NCBI GenBank assembly: GCA_017887325.1
Contig: JAGHIE010000014.1
Span: 33,041 to 97,040 of the forward strand
Direction of reading: 5' to 3'
Source: Oscillospiraceae bacterium
GTDB taxonomy: Bacteria > Bacillota > Clostridia > Oscillospirales > Ruminococcaceae
Length of the DNA stretch: 64,000 bases
Each line of letters opens with the position of its first letter. Position 1 is the stretch's first letter. Position numbers and translations under genes: made by a program. Below the pieces are notes generated by a model. It saw only the letters and a list, made by a program, of their open reading frames with translations. It searched no databases and was not told where the DNA came from. Positions 18,715 to 27,866 of the stretch are shown piece after piece.

Positions 18715-19533
18715 TTATTTACTATTCTCTTTTGCATCTCTTGCTTGTTTAATATTCATAGCAACTAATATAATCAATATTGCAACAAACAATATAGTTG
18801 ATAATGCATTAATTTGTGGATTAACTTTTTTACGAGTCATTGAATATATTGTTACAGGCAATGTTTGTAATGTAGAACCATTTGTAAAATAAGTAATAAT
18901 AAAATCATCTAATGAAAATGTAAAAGCCATTAAAAATCCTGTCATTATTCCTGGTAAGATTTCAGGAACTATAACTTTAAAGAATGATTGTATAGGATTA
19001 CATCCTAAATCTAAAGCAGCTTCATACAAATTATTATCCATTTGTCTTAGTTTTGGCAATACATTTAAAACTACATAAGGCACACAGAAAGTTATATGTG
19101 CTACTAAAACAGACCAAAATCCTAATTCTAGTATAGTTTCACCTTTACCAAAAACTTTATTGACAACACTACATATAAAAACAAATAGTAACATCATTGA
19201 GATACCAGTTACTATTTCTGGATTTATAACTGGCATATAAGTAATGTTCATGTATAAACTTCTTGAACGCTTTTTCATAGAATGCATACCAATTGCTGCT
19301 ATTGTTCCCAATATTGTAGCAAAAATTGCTGCCAATATCGCAATTTTTAATGTATTCCATAAAGATGTCATTATTAATTCATTTCTAAAAAGTTCTTTAT
19401 ACCACTTAAATGTAAAACCTGTAAAATTTGCACGGCTCTTTGATTGGTTAAATGAAAACACAATCAATACAAATATTGGTGCATATAAAAATAACATTAC
19501 TAAAAAAACATATATCTTAGATATTCTTTTCAT
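18715..19533 (-). CDS. potC: Spermidine/putrescine ABC transporter permease PotC
   Basis: An inner-membrane permease of 272 aa with six helices. The EAA loop for coupling to PotA reads EAALDLGCNPIQSFFKVIVP. The start is the ATG at 19533, 9 nt after GAGGTG; the upstream GTG at 19545 is part of that ribosome site. It pairs with PotB, encoded 33 nt upstream, and ends 8 nt before potD. Confidence 0.95.
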   Translation of the reverse strand: MKRISKIYVFLVMLFLYAPIFVLIVFSFNQSKSRANFTGFTFKWYKELFRNELIMTSLWNTLKIAILAAIFATILGTIAAIGMHSMKKRSRSLYMNITYMPVINPEIVTGISMMLLFVFICSVVNKVFGKGETILELGFWSVLVAHITFCVPYVVLNVLPKLRQMDNNLYEAALDLGCNPIQSFFKVIVPEILPGIMTGFLMAFTFSLDDFIITYFTNGSTLQTLPVTIYSMTRKKVNPQINALSTILFVAILIILVAMNIKQARDAKENSK

Positions 19534-19566
19534 AACTGATATCACCTCTAATCTTTAATATTATTT

Positions 19567-20379
19567 TTAGATAACGATACCTTCTCTTTCATCATCATCT
19601 AAAGAACTGGTTATTCCCATAACCACTAACATAATAACCATTAATATTAAACTCATGGCAGAACCCATATTAGGATTATAAGTGCTTCCTATAAATTGTT
19701 GTTCAATCAAGTCACCTATCATCATATTTTGTCCGCCACCTAGCATACGAGAAATTATAAATGTAGAAACACTAGGTACAAATACCATTGTTATACCTGT
19801 TATAATCCCTGGTAAACTTAGAGGTAATAAAACTTTAATAACAACTTTAAATATATTACAGCCCAAATCTTGTGCTGCTTCAATCACAGAATTATCAATC
19901 TTAGCCATAATTGAATATAATGGCAAAACCATAAATGGCAAATAGTTATACACCATACCTAAAACAACAGCTCCTGGTGTATTTATCATTTGTACAGGAC
20001 CTATATTAAATAAACCTAAAAATTTATTTATTAAACCTTCATTTTCAAGTAAAGTCATCCACGCATATGTTCTAAGCAAGAAACTCATCCACATCGGTAA
20101 CATCAATAACAACATTGATGTTCTTTGATAGTTATCGCTTGCTCTTGATAAAATATATGCTAATGGAAATGATATAAAAAAACAAATTATTGTAGCAATT
20201 ATCGCTAAATTAATTGACTTTATAAATATCGGTGTATATTGACTTATTTTTTCTATGTTTTCAAAAGTAAAACTTCCTCCACTTGTTGTGAAAGCAAAAT
20301 ACACCATTATACCCAATGGTACTATTACAAAAATAATCATCCATAATAAGTATGGAAAGGAAATAGATTTTTTAAGCAT
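19567..20379 (-). CDS. potB: Spermidine/putrescine ABC transporter permease PotB
   Basis: The second permease subunit, 270 aa with six helices. The coupling loop reads EAAQDLGCNIFKVVIKVLLP. Its start lies 3 nt after the potA stop, so translation is probably coupled. It forms the heterodimeric channel with PotC. Confidence 0.95.
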   Translation of the reverse strand: MLKKSISFPYLLWMIIFVIVPLGIMVYFAFTTSGGSFTFENIEKISQYTPIFIKSINLAIIATIICFFISFPLAYILSRASDNYQRTSMLLLMLPMWMSFLLRTYAWMTLLENEGLINKFLGLFNIGPVQMINTPGAVVLGMVYNYLPFMVLPLYSIMAKIDNSVIEAAQDLGCNIFKVVIKVLLPLSLPGIITGITMVFVPSVSTFIISRMLGGGQNMMIGDLIEQQFIGSTYNPNMGSAMSLILMVIMLVVMGITSSLDDDEREGIVI

Positions 20380-20382
20380 TTT

Positions 20383-21789
20383 CTATTCCCCCTTTACTTC
20401 AAGTGGGCTAATTTTTATACTGTCAAAATTAAATTTAATACCAATATCTGTTGCTATTTGTTCATCATTCATAGAATGTATTAATAAGTTAACAGCTTCT
20501 TGTGTTTCTTTATGAGTTGCCCATACTATCATTTCATTATAAGCACCTTTATACACCATAGATTCTAGATAAACAATCATATCAGCATGGTCTTCTGAAA
20601 CAACTTGGATTTGTTTTGGATCTATTGTAAGTAAAACTTCTTGTCCTTCTTGCAATCCTAAGTTTTCTCTTGTAAATGTTATTCCTAAAAATTCTATTTC
20701 ATTTTCAGATATAACTTTACCTTTAACTTTACTATCAAAATCATTAAACAATCTTTTCATTATGTGAATATCATCAGGACCGAATGATAATCCAACTTCA
20801 TTTCCTACTTCTTGATGTTTAGTTGTTTGGATTAACCATTCTACTCCGTTACATAAAACAGTAACTTCATAATGAACACCTTTAAACACAACATTTTCAA
20901 CAACACCTGTCAACATGCTTGTGTTTGGTGCTACTATATTAACATCTTCTGGTCTTATAACAACATCAACTGGAGCATTTTCACCAAATCCACTATCTAC
21001 ACAACAAAATTCTGAACCACTAAATTGTACTAGATAATCGTTTATCATAACACCATCAAAAATATTACTTTCTCCAATAAAGTCTGCTACGAACGCATTT
21101 TTAGGTTCATTATATATATCTTCTGGAGTTCCTATTTGTTGAATTTCTCCGTCTTTCATTACAACAATTGTATCTGACATTGCTAAAGCTTCTTCTTGGT
21201 CATGAGTTACATACACAAATGTTATACCCAATTGTTGTTGTATATTTTTAAGCTCTATTTGCATTTCTTTTCTAAGTTTTAAGTCTAATGCTCCTAAAGG
21301 TTCATCTAGCAACAAAATTTTAGGGTGATTAACCAAAGCTCTTGCAATTGCAACACGCTGTTGTTGTCCACCTGATAATTTTGTTATTCTACGCTTTTCA
21401 AATCCCTTTAAGTTTACTATTTCAAGCATTTTTCTAACTTTTTGGTCTATTTCTTTTTTATCCATTTTCTTAACTTTAAGACCAAAAGCTACATTATCAT
21501 ACACATTTAAATGTGGGAATAATGCGTATCTTTGGAAAACAGTATTAATAGGTCGTTTATATGCTGGAACATCGTTTATGCGTTTTCCCTCAAAATAAAC
21601 ATCACCTTGTTCTGCTGATGCGAAACCACCTATTATTCTTAAAGTAGTAGTTTTACCGCAACCAGATGGGCCTAAAAAAGTAACAAATTCTTTATCTCTA
21701 ATATAAAGATTTACATTATCTAATATTTTTTCCCCATCATATGACAAAGTGATGTTTTTAAGTTCCATTAATTTATTTTCTGTGCTCAT
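20383..21789 (-). CDS. potA: Spermidine/putrescine ABC transporter ATPase PotA, extended C-terminus
   Basis: The ATPase of the polyamine importer. Walker A is [10 protein letters not shown], the signature LSGGQQQR, Walker [13 protein letters not shown], and the switch His lies in VTHDQEEA. After residue 240 comes the usual TOBE region ([26 protein letters not shown]). At 468 aa it is about 100 residues longer than typical PotA, and the extra part ([20 protein letters not shown]) looks like another TOBE-type beta-barrel, perhaps an added regulatory or polyamine-sensing domain. It is the first gene of the operon, behind a structured leader. Confidence 0.94.
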   Translation of the reverse strand: MSTENKLMELKNITLSYDGEKILDNVNLYIRDKEFVTFLGPSGCGKTTTLRIIGGFASAEQGDVYFEGKRINDVPAYKRPINTVFQRYALFPHLNVYDNVAFGLKVKKMDKKEIDQKVRKMLEIVNLKGFEKRRITKLSGGQQQRVAIARALVNHPKILLLDEPLGALDLKLRKEMQIELKNIQQQLGITFVYVTHDQEEALAMSDTIVVMKDGEIQQIGTPEDIYNEPKNAFVADFIGESNIFDGVMINDYLVQFSGSEFCCVDSGFGENAPVDVVIRPEDVNIVAPNTSMLTGVVENVVFKGVHYEVTVLCNGVEWLIQTTKHQEVGNEVGLSFGPDDIHIMKRLFNDFDSKVKGKVISENEIEFLGITFTRENLGLQEGQEVLLTIDPKQIQVVSEDHADMIVYLESMVYKGAYNEMIVWATHKETQEAVNLLIHSMNDEQIATDIGIKFNFDSIKISPLEVKGE

Positions 21790-21975
21790 TATTGTATCCC
21801 CCTTTGCGGAATTTAGTTATCAATACACACTAATGAAAAATTTTAGTGCTATGCAAAACTTTGCACTTGTAACCCCCAATAGCTTTTGTATCACCGCCCG
21901 CAAAAGGCTGTTTCGTTGCAAAACACAGTGAACATACGCTATTGATTTTTTTAAATAGACACAAAAATAACAATT
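21790..21975 (-). ncRNA. Structured 5' leader of potABCD, candidate cis-regulatory RNA
   Basis: From the promoter at 21979-22007 the potA mRNA would carry a leader of about 180 nt that is visibly richer in G+C than its surroundings. A closing stem can form between AUCAAUA (21946-21940) and UAUUGAU (21825-21819). UUUGCGG (21904-21898) is perfectly complementary to CCGCAAA (21809-21803), which overlaps the AAAGGGGG ribosome site (21805-21798) and could hide it. Competing pairs exist: AAUAGC (21943-21938) with GCUAUU (21883-21878), and AGUGC with GCACU versus CACUAA with UUAGUG. Mutually exclusive stems plus ribosome-site masking suggest a translational riboswitch. I do not recognise a known class. 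Confidence 0.5.
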
Positions 21976-21978
21976 ATA

Positions 21979-22007
21979 AATATATATTTTATTTACATAA
22001 AAGTCAA
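21979..22007 (-). promoter_or_regulatory. Sigma-A promoter of potABCD
   Basis: TTGACT (22002-22007) and TATATT (21979-21984) are 17 bp apart on the minus strand, about 190 nt before the potA ATG. The rest of the 411-base gap holds the leader RNA and the malic-enzyme terminator; 22008-22150 is plain AT-rich sequence with nothing recognised. Confidence 0.75.
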
Positions 22008-22150
22008 GTATTTTTAAAAAAATAAACTTTAAAATATCAATTTTTTTCTTTATTTTTACTGAAATTTACATATTATTTTTAAAAATATAACTATTATCCT
22101 TTGTTTTTCTTTTATTTTGTCTTTTTATCTCTATTTTTCAACAAACAAAC

Positions 22151-22187
22151 AAAAAACAGTCAATAATATTTTATTGACTGTTTTTTA
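22151..22187 (-). terminator. Intrinsic terminator of the malic enzyme gene
   Basis: ACAGTCAATA and TATTGACTGT pair around a short AT loop, with A- and T-runs outside. Confidence 0.88.
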
Positions 22188-22200
22188 CTCTAATTTTTAA

Positions 22201-23352
22201 TTATTTAACTGCATCTGCAACAGCTTTTGCAACATTCTCTGCAACTTTTTTATTAAATGCATCTGGTAAAATATATTCTGGATTTAATTCTTCATCGCTA
22301 ATTATACTAGCAATACCATATGCAGCTGAAACTTTCATTTCGTCTGTAATATCTGTTGCTCTACTTTCTAATGCACCTTTAAATATACCAGGAAATGCTA
22401 AAACATTGTTAATTTGGTTAGGATAGTCACTTCTACCTGTACCTACTATATAAGCACCTGCTGCTTTAGCTTCATCTGGTAATATTTCTGGAACTGGATT
22501 TGCCATAGCAAAGATAATAGGTTTATCATTCATAACTTTTATCATATCACCAGTTAATAAATTTGGTCTTGATACACCAATAAACACATCAGCTCCAACT
22601 AAAGCATCTTTTAATAAACCTTTTCTGTTTTCTTTATTTGTTACTTCTGCCATAGCTGATTGTGCTTCATTCATGTACTCAGCACCTCTATATAAAATAC
22701 CATCTTTATCACACATAATGATATTTCCAACACCTAATAATTGCATAAATTTAGCAATAGCTATACCAGCTGCACCTGCTCCATTTATAACTAATTCTAG
22801 CTCTGATAAATCTTTTTTAATTAATTTAGCACTATTAATTAAAGCAGCACCAACAACAATTGCAGTACCATGTTGGTCATCATGGAATACTGGAATATTT
22901 AATTTTTCTTTTAATTGTTTTTCAATTTCAAAACATCTTGGTGCAGAAATATCTTCTAAGTTTATACCACCAAAGCTTAGTCCAATTAGTTCAATTGTTC
23001 TAACTATTTCATCAACATCTTTTGAATTAACACATAAAGGAATAGCATCAACATCTGCAAATTCTTTAAATAAACTACATTTACCTTCCATAACAGGCAT
23101 AGCAGCTTGAGGTCCTATATCACCTAAACCTAATACAGCTGTACCATCTGTGATAACTGCAACTAAATTACCTTTTCTTGTATATTTATATGCTAAAGAA
23201 GGGTCTTTTTCTATTTCTAAGCAAGGAGCAGCAACACCTGGTGTATAAGCTACTGACAACTCATCTCTGTTTGTAACCTTAGCTCTAGAAATTACTTCTA
23301 TTTTTCCTCCCCATTCTTCATGTTTTAGTAATGCTTTTTGATTTATATCCAT
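22201..23352 (-). CDS. Malic enzyme (NAD(P)-dependent, oxaloacetate-decarboxylating)
   Basis: Oxidative decarboxylation of malate to pyruvate and CO2 in the cytosol. At 383 aa this is the short bacterial form, without the phosphotransacetylase-like tail of MaeB. The start region has VAYTPGVAAPC, the metal-binding region GDIGPQAAMPVMEGK and VFHDDQHGTAIV, and the nucleotide site INGAGAAGIAIAKF. Cofactor preference cannot be read with confidence. It follows the PHP gene by 17 nt and ends at a strong terminator. Confidence 0.95.
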   Translation of the reverse strand: MDINQKALLKHEEWGGKIEVISRAKVTNRDELSVAYTPGVAAPCLEIEKDPSLAYKYTRKGNLVAVITDGTAVLGLGDIGPQAAMPVMEGKCSLFKEFADVDAIPLCVNSKDVDEIVRTIELIGLSFGGINLEDISAPRCFEIEKQLKEKLNIPVFHDDQHGTAIVVGAALINSAKLIKKDLSELELVINGAGAAGIAIAKFMQLLGVGNIIMCDKDGILYRGAEYMNEAQSAMAEVTNKENRKGLLKDALVGADVFIGVSRPNLLTGDMIKVMNDKPIIFAMANPVPEILPDEAKAAGAYIVGTGRSDYPNQINNVLAFPGIFKGALESRATDITDEMKVSAAYGIASIISDEELNPEYILPDAFNKKVAENVAKAVADAVK

Positions 23353-23369
23353 AAATCTTCCTCCATATA

Positions 23370-24218
23370 TTATTTATATATTTCCATCAATTCTTTTTTC
23401 TTCATAAGTAATTGTTCTAACATTTCACCATTAGAATACCTATTTCCAAGAGGTGTTGGCTTACTAGTGTAATAACCATGAAAATCTGAACCACCTGTTA
23501 TAATTAAATTATTTTCTTTAGCTATGTCTAACAAAAGAGGTTCTTGTTCTTTTTTGCATCTGCTATGATAAACTTCTACACCATCAATTAATTTTTTTGT
23601 TGCCAATTCTTGTAATAGTTCTATACTATCATAATCATATGGGTGAGCCAAAACAACTACACCTTGTGATTGATGAACCAAATCTATTACATCATAAACA
23701 TCAGGATAAGTCAAGGGAATATATGCAACTCCTGTTTTTGAATTAAATAATTCAGCATATAAACTTCCATATATCTTTGTTGTATAACCTTGTTTCATCA
23801 ATGTGTGTATTATGTGTTGTTTGTATATAGGTAAACCATCTGGTCTATTTTTTTTCACATCTTCAAGTGTTATAGGAAAATATTTACCTATAATATCAAT
23901 CATTTGTTTAGATATTTCTTTTCTTTGTTGCATTATATTTAAACAATGACTTTCTAATCTATCTGGTTTTTCTGGCATATAACATAAAATATGAACTTTT
24001 CTGTTTCTTTTATAATCCCAACTAGATAACTCTATTCCTGGAATTAATTTTATGTCGTATCTTTGAGCCAATATTTTTGCTCTATTCAACGAACTTATTG
24101 TATCGTGGTCAGTAATTGATAAAAAATTAAGTCCTATTTTTTGTGCTAACTGCATCACATCTTCTATACCTTCAGAACCATCTGACATTCTTGTATGACA
24201 ATGCAAATCACCTATCAT
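23370..24218 (-). CDS. PHP-domain metal-dependent phosphoesterase (YciV/RNase AM-like)
   Basis: A 282-aa PHP-family hydrolase. Metal ligands appear in order: DLHCHTRMSDG, TDHDT, IPGIELSS, VVLAHPYDYD and TGGSDFHG. This is the single-domain type related to E. coli YciV (RNase AM/TrpH), which acts on nucleotide or RNA 5' ends, but the substrate here is not proven. The ATG at 24218 is chosen because GAGGGGG lies 7 nt upstream. It starts only about 35 nt after the flavodiiron gene's terminator, with no obvious promoter of its own. Confidence 0.9.
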   Translation of the reverse strand: MIGDLHCHTRMSDGSEGIEDVMQLAQKIGLNFLSITDHDTISSLNRAKILAQRYDIKLIPGIELSSWDYKRNRKVHILCYMPEKPDRLESHCLNIMQQRKEISKQMIDIIGKYFPITLEDVKKNRPDGLPIYKQHIIHTLMKQGYTTKIYGSLYAELFNSKTGVAYIPLTYPDVYDVIDLVHQSQGVVVLAHPYDYDSIELLQELATKKLIDGVEVYHSRCKKEQEPLLLDIAKENNLIITGGSDFHGYYTSKPTPLGNRYSNGEMLEQLLMKKKELMEIYK

Positions 24219-24251
24219 AATCATACCCCCTCAAATCTCTACATAAAATGA

Positions 24252-24282
24252 CAAAAAGACAGACTAATAGCCTGTCTTTTTA
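24252..24282 (-). terminator. Intrinsic terminator after the flavodiiron gene
   Basis: AAAAAGACAG and CTGTCTTTTT pair around a 9-nt loop on the minus strand. The next gene, with no clear promoter, starts 34 nt beyond, so partial read-through is likely. Confidence 0.75.
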
Positions 24283-24284
24283 GG

Positions 24285-25487
24285 TTATAAAGAGTTAGCA
24301 AAAGCTTTACCAAATTCTTCAGCTTTATCTAAATCTTCTGAACTTGGTACAAAAGTAACTCTAAAATCTTCATCGTATATTTTTGTTTTTAATGATGTTA
24401 ATCTAGCTTTGATATTTGCTACAGCTTCACCACTCCAACCATAAGAACCAAATAATGCTACAGGTCTTTTTGCTATATTTATAGCATCTGTATGAGCCAA
24501 TAACATATATACTGGTGGAACTGCATCTCTGTTTAATGTAGGTGAACCTATTAAGAATGCATCACAATCGTTTAATAATGCACCTAACTCATTCATATCA
24601 TTTTTAATTATGTCATAAGTATCTACTTTTGCTTGAGGCAACACTTCTTTGATACCTTTTGCTATTCTCTCAGCGATCATAGCTGTGTTTCCATAAGCTG
24701 AGCAGTAAAAAATAGGAATTATTTTTTCTTCTCTAACTTGTGGTGTGCTCCAGTCAATATACTTCTTAATACATTCATCAATTAATCCATCTTTTGTCAA
24801 AACTGGACCATGACTTGGACATACAAACTCTAAATCCAAATCTTTTATTTTCTCATAACCTTTTAACACATATGGTTTAAATGGTCCAAATATAGCTGAA
24901 TAATAACCTAAAAATGCTTTATCATAATCTTCTTTATAAGCAATTGCTGTATCTAATACTTCTGGCTCACAATAATGGCTTCCTAAGTAATCACAACTAA
25001 ATAATACTTTATCTTCTACAGCATAAGTAAACATTGAGTCTGGCCAATGTAAAAATGGTGCGTTAATAAATTTTAATGTTTTACCACCCAAATCAAGCTC
25101 TTCACCATCTTTTACAACTTTAACATTTAAGTCTTTTTTATTTGTAATATTTTTCAAATACAAAGAACCTGCTTGAGAAGAAATGATAGTAATATCTGGC
25201 ATTAAATCCAATAGTTTTTCAATAGCACCAGAATGGTCTGGTTCATTGTGGTTCATGATAAGATAATCTATTTTTTCAATATGTGCAATACCTTTTATAT
25301 TTGATAAAAATGATTCTAAATAATCTTTATGAACTGCTTCGATTAAAGCTGTTTTTTCTTGTCCTTTAACTAAATATGAGTTATAACTTGTACCAAAATC
25401 TGTTGTCATAACTATATCAAATACTCTTAAATTAGGATTTAATACCCCAACAGAATAAATATCTTTAACAAGTTCTTTATAAAACAT
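24285..25487 (-). CDS. FprA family A-type flavoprotein (flavodiiron protein)
   Basis: Cytosolic O2 and/or NO reductase that protects anaerobes. The N-terminal metallo-beta-lactamase-like domain has diiron ligands in NHNEPDHSGAI, FLHWPDSMFTY, SCDYLGSHYC and CPSHGPV. The C-terminal flavodoxin domain (from about residue 250) has the FMN loop YCSAYGNTAMIAERI. At 400 aa without rubredoxin or oxidoreductase extensions it is class A. The start is the ATG at 25487, 8 nt after GGAGG; the TTG at 25502 is upstream of that site. Confidence 0.95.
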   Translation of the reverse strand: MFYKELVKDIYSVGVLNPNLRVFDIVMTTDFGTSYNSYLVKGQEKTALIEAVHKDYLESFLSNIKGIAHIEKIDYLIMNHNEPDHSGAIEKLLDLMPDITIISSQAGSLYLKNITNKKDLNVKVVKDGEELDLGGKTLKFINAPFLHWPDSMFTYAVEDKVLFSCDYLGSHYCEPEVLDTAIAYKEDYDKAFLGYYSAIFGPFKPYVLKGYEKIKDLDLEFVCPSHGPVLTKDGLIDECIKKYIDWSTPQVREEKIIPIFYCSAYGNTAMIAERIAKGIKEVLPQAKVDTYDIIKNDMNELGALLNDCDAFLIGSPTLNRDAVPPVYMLLAHTDAINIAKRPVALFGSYGWSGEAVANIKARLTSLKTKIYDEDFRVTFVPSSEDLDKAEEFGKAFANSL

Positions 25488-25636
25488 TATAATTACCTCC
25501 AAAAATATCTCATAACTAATTACAATACATCTTACAATTAACTTATTATATTATACACTTTTTGTTAATATTTTACTAGTATTAATATGTAACTTTATTT
25601 TTAATAAAGGACACCTTTTTTGTGCATTATATGCAT

Positions 25637-25665
25637 TTGAATATAATTATATTTTTTGATATAAT
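25637..25665 (+). promoter_or_regulatory. Sigma-A promoter of the M42 peptidase gene
   Basis: TTGAAT (25637-25642) and TATAAT (25660-25665) are 17 bp apart; AAGGAG lies just upstream of the ATG at 25696. Confidence 0.75.
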
Positions 25666-25695
25666 TTATAAAAAACACCTAAGGAGATTTTATTT

Positions 25696-26730
25696 ATGAA
25701 TATCGAAAACTATAAATCTTATCTATTTAAAACAATACATGAAATATTTTCTATAGATAGTCCAAGTGGTTATTATAAAAACATTATGCCTAAAATAAAA
25801 GAATATGCAGACAATTTAGGTTTTAAATTTGAAACAATTCAAAAAGGTTGTGGAATTATAACAGTAGATGGCAAAAATAATGACAAAACTGTTATGTTAT
25901 CTGCTCATGTTGATACTTTAGGTTTAATGGTTAGATCTATATCAAGTGATGGTACTTTAAAATTCACAAAAGTTGGTGGTCCAATCATGCCTACACTTGA
26001 CGGTGAATACTGTAAAATAATTACTCGTGATGAAAAAACATATACAGGTACTATTATTTCTGATAGTCCTGCAGTTCATGTTCACCCAAATGCAACAACT
26101 GAAACTCGTGATGAAGATCACATGCACATAAGAATTGATGAAATTGTAAAAAATAAAGAAGATGTTTTGGCTTTAGGTATTAACACTGGTGATTATATTG
26201 CAATTGACCCTAAAACAACTATTACTCCTAGCGAATTCTTAAAATCAAGATTTATTGACGATAAAGCTAGTGTTTGCTGTTTATTAACCTTATTAAAAAT
26301 TATGAAAGACAATAACATTACTCCAAAATATAAAACAAAAATCTTCTTTTCAGTTTATGAAGAAGTAGGTCATGGCGCTTCTTATGTTCCTGAAGATGTT
26401 AGCGAAATTTTAGCAGTTGATATGGGATGTATTGGTCTTGATTTAAATTGTACTGAATATGATGTGTCTATTTGTGCAAAAGACTCTAATGGTCCTTATG
26501 ACTATGATTTAACTACTAAATTAATAAATTTAGCAAAAGAAAACAATTTAGATTATGTAGTTGATATATATCCTAGATATGGCTCTGATGTTGGTGCTTG
26601 TCTAAGTGGCGGCAATAATGTTAAAGGTGCTTTAATAGGTCCTGGAGTTCATGCTTCACATGGTATGGAGAGAACACACTACAAAGCATTAGAAAACACA
26701 ATCAAACTTTTAATTGCATATTTACAATAA
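25696..26730 (+). CDS. M42 family metallopeptidase (glutamyl aminopeptidase/FrvX type)
   Basis: A cytosolic dinuclear zinc or cobalt aminopeptidase of 344 aa. Ligands and catalytic residues are visible as SAHVDTLG (His, Asp), RFIDDKASVC (bridging Asp), FSVYEEVGHG (catalytic Glu pair), AVDMGCIG (Asp) and the late His in HASHGMERTH. The PDZ-like insertion domain lies between residues 75 and 170. M42 enzymes form large tetrahedral assemblies that degrade peptides. It is monocistronic; aroF-type DAHP synthase follows with its own promoter. Confidence 0.93.
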   Translation: MNIENYKSYLFKTIHEIFSIDSPSGYYKNIMPKIKEYADNLGFKFETIQKGCGIITVDGKNNDKTVMLSAHVDTLGLMVRSISSDGTLKFTKVGGPIMPTLDGEYCKIITRDEKTYTGTIISDSPAVHVHPNATTETRDEDHMHIRIDEIVKNKEDVLALGINTGDYIAIDPKTTITPSEFLKSRFIDDKASVCCLLTLLKIMKDNNITPKYKTKIFFSVYEEVGHGASYVPEDVSEILAVDMGCIGLDLNCTEYDVSICAKDSNGPYDYDLTTKLINLAKENNLDYVVDIYPRYGSDVGACLSGGNNVKGALIGPGVHASHGMERTHYKALENTIKLLIAYLQ

Positions 26731-26732
26731 TT

Positions 26733-26761
26733 TTGACATTATAATTCATTTATAATATAAT
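26733..26761 (+). promoter_or_regulatory. Consensus sigma-A promoter of the DAHP synthase gene
   Basis: Perfect TTGACA (26733-26738) and TATAAT (26756-26761) with 17 bp between. The leader is about 30 nt, too short for a Trp/Tyr attenuator. Confidence 0.85.
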
Positions 26762-26797
26762 AATATTTAATACTTATATAAAAAAGGGGGATTTTTT

Positions 26798-27832
26798 ATG
26801 AGTTTTAAATTTAATCAAGTACTTCCAACTCCAGAAGAAATTATTAAACAATTTCCTGTTGATGAAGTAACTTCAAAGATTAAAGAAGAAAATGATAATA
26901 AAATCAAAGAGGTATTAGAGGGTAAATCTGACAAATTTTTAGTTATTGTAGGTCCATGTTCTGCTGATAACGAAGTAGCAGTTTGTGATTATATTGGTAG
27001 ACTTAAAGTCGTAGCTGATAAAATCAAAGATAAAGTTATCGTTATCCCAAGAATATATACAAACAAACCTCGTACAACAGGAGAAGGTTATAAAGGTATC
27101 GTTCATCAACCAGACCCTGAAAAAGAACCAGACTTATTAAATGGTCTTATTGCTATGAGAAAACTACATATACATGCTTTAAAACAATTTAATTTACCAA
27201 TAGCTGATGAAATGTTATATCCAGAAAATTACAGTTATCTTGCTGATGTATTATCTTATGTTGCAATTGGTGCTCGTTCTGTTGAAAATCAACAACATAG
27301 ATTAGTAGCAAGTGGTGTTGAAGTTCCTACTGGTATGAAAAACCCAACTAGTGGAGATTTTTCTGTAATGTTAAACTCTGTTATAGCAGCTCAATCAGGT
27401 CATAACTTCATATATAGAGGATACGATGTATCAACAAGTGGTAACCCTCATGCTCATGTTATTTTAAGGGGAGCTGTTAACAAACATGGACAAGCTATCC
27501 CTAACTACCACTATGAAGATTTATTAAGACTTTTAGAAATGTACTCTAAATTAAACTTAAAAAATCAAGCTGCTATTATCGACTGTAACCATTCAAACTC
27601 AAATAAACAATATATGGAACAAATTCGTATTACAAAAGAAATTTTAAATAGCAGAAAACATTCTTCAGATATTCATAACCTAGTTAAAGGTTTAATGATA
27701 GAAAGTTATATTGAAGGTGGATGTCAAAAAATTGGTGCCGAAAACCATATATATGGAAAATCTATTACAGACCCATGCTTAGGTTTTGATGATACTGAAA
27801 AATTATTATATGAAATTGCTGAAAAATGCTAA
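26798..27832 (+). CDS. 3-deoxy-7-phosphoheptulonate synthase (class I alpha, AroF/G/H type)
   Basis: First step of the shikimate pathway: phosphoenolpyruvate plus erythrose-4-phosphate to DAHP. The 344-aa protein has the family signatures VIVGPCSADN (metal Cys), PRIYTNKPRTTGEGYKG, ADEMLYPENYSYL, IGARSVENQQHR and IDCNHSNSNKQ. This is the E. coli-like class with an N-terminal extension that carries allosteric sites in relatives. Which aromatic amino acid inhibits it cannot be told. GGGGG ribosome site, single-gene unit with terminator. Confidence 0.96.
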   Translation: MSFKFNQVLPTPEEIIKQFPVDEVTSKIKEENDNKIKEVLEGKSDKFLVIVGPCSADNEVAVCDYIGRLKVVADKIKDKVIVIPRIYTNKPRTTGEGYKGIVHQPDPEKEPDLLNGLIAMRKLHIHALKQFNLPIADEMLYPENYSYLADVLSYVAIGARSVENQQHRLVASGVEVPTGMKNPTSGDFSVMLNSVIAAQSGHNFIYRGYDVSTSGNPHAHVILRGAVNKHGQAIPNYHYEDLLRLLEMYSKLNLKNQAAIIDCNHSNSNKQYMEQIRITKEILNSRKHSSDIHNLVKGLMIESYIEGGCQKIGAENHIYGKSITDPCLGFDDTEKLLYEIAEKC

Positions 27833-27835
27833 TAA

Positions 27836-27866
27836 AAAAGAACACGCAAAATTGCGTGTTCTTTTT
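27836..27866. terminator. Bidirectional terminator between DAHP synthase and lysO
   Basis: AAAAGAACACGC and GCGTGTTCTTTT pair around a 6-nt loop. Confidence 0.88.

Noticed and set aside
21749..21931. Plus-strand 60-codon reading frame across the potA start and leader
   Set aside because: It overlaps potA antisense and the structured leader, has no ribosome site and a composition unlike coding sequence; it is a by-product of the leader's base content.
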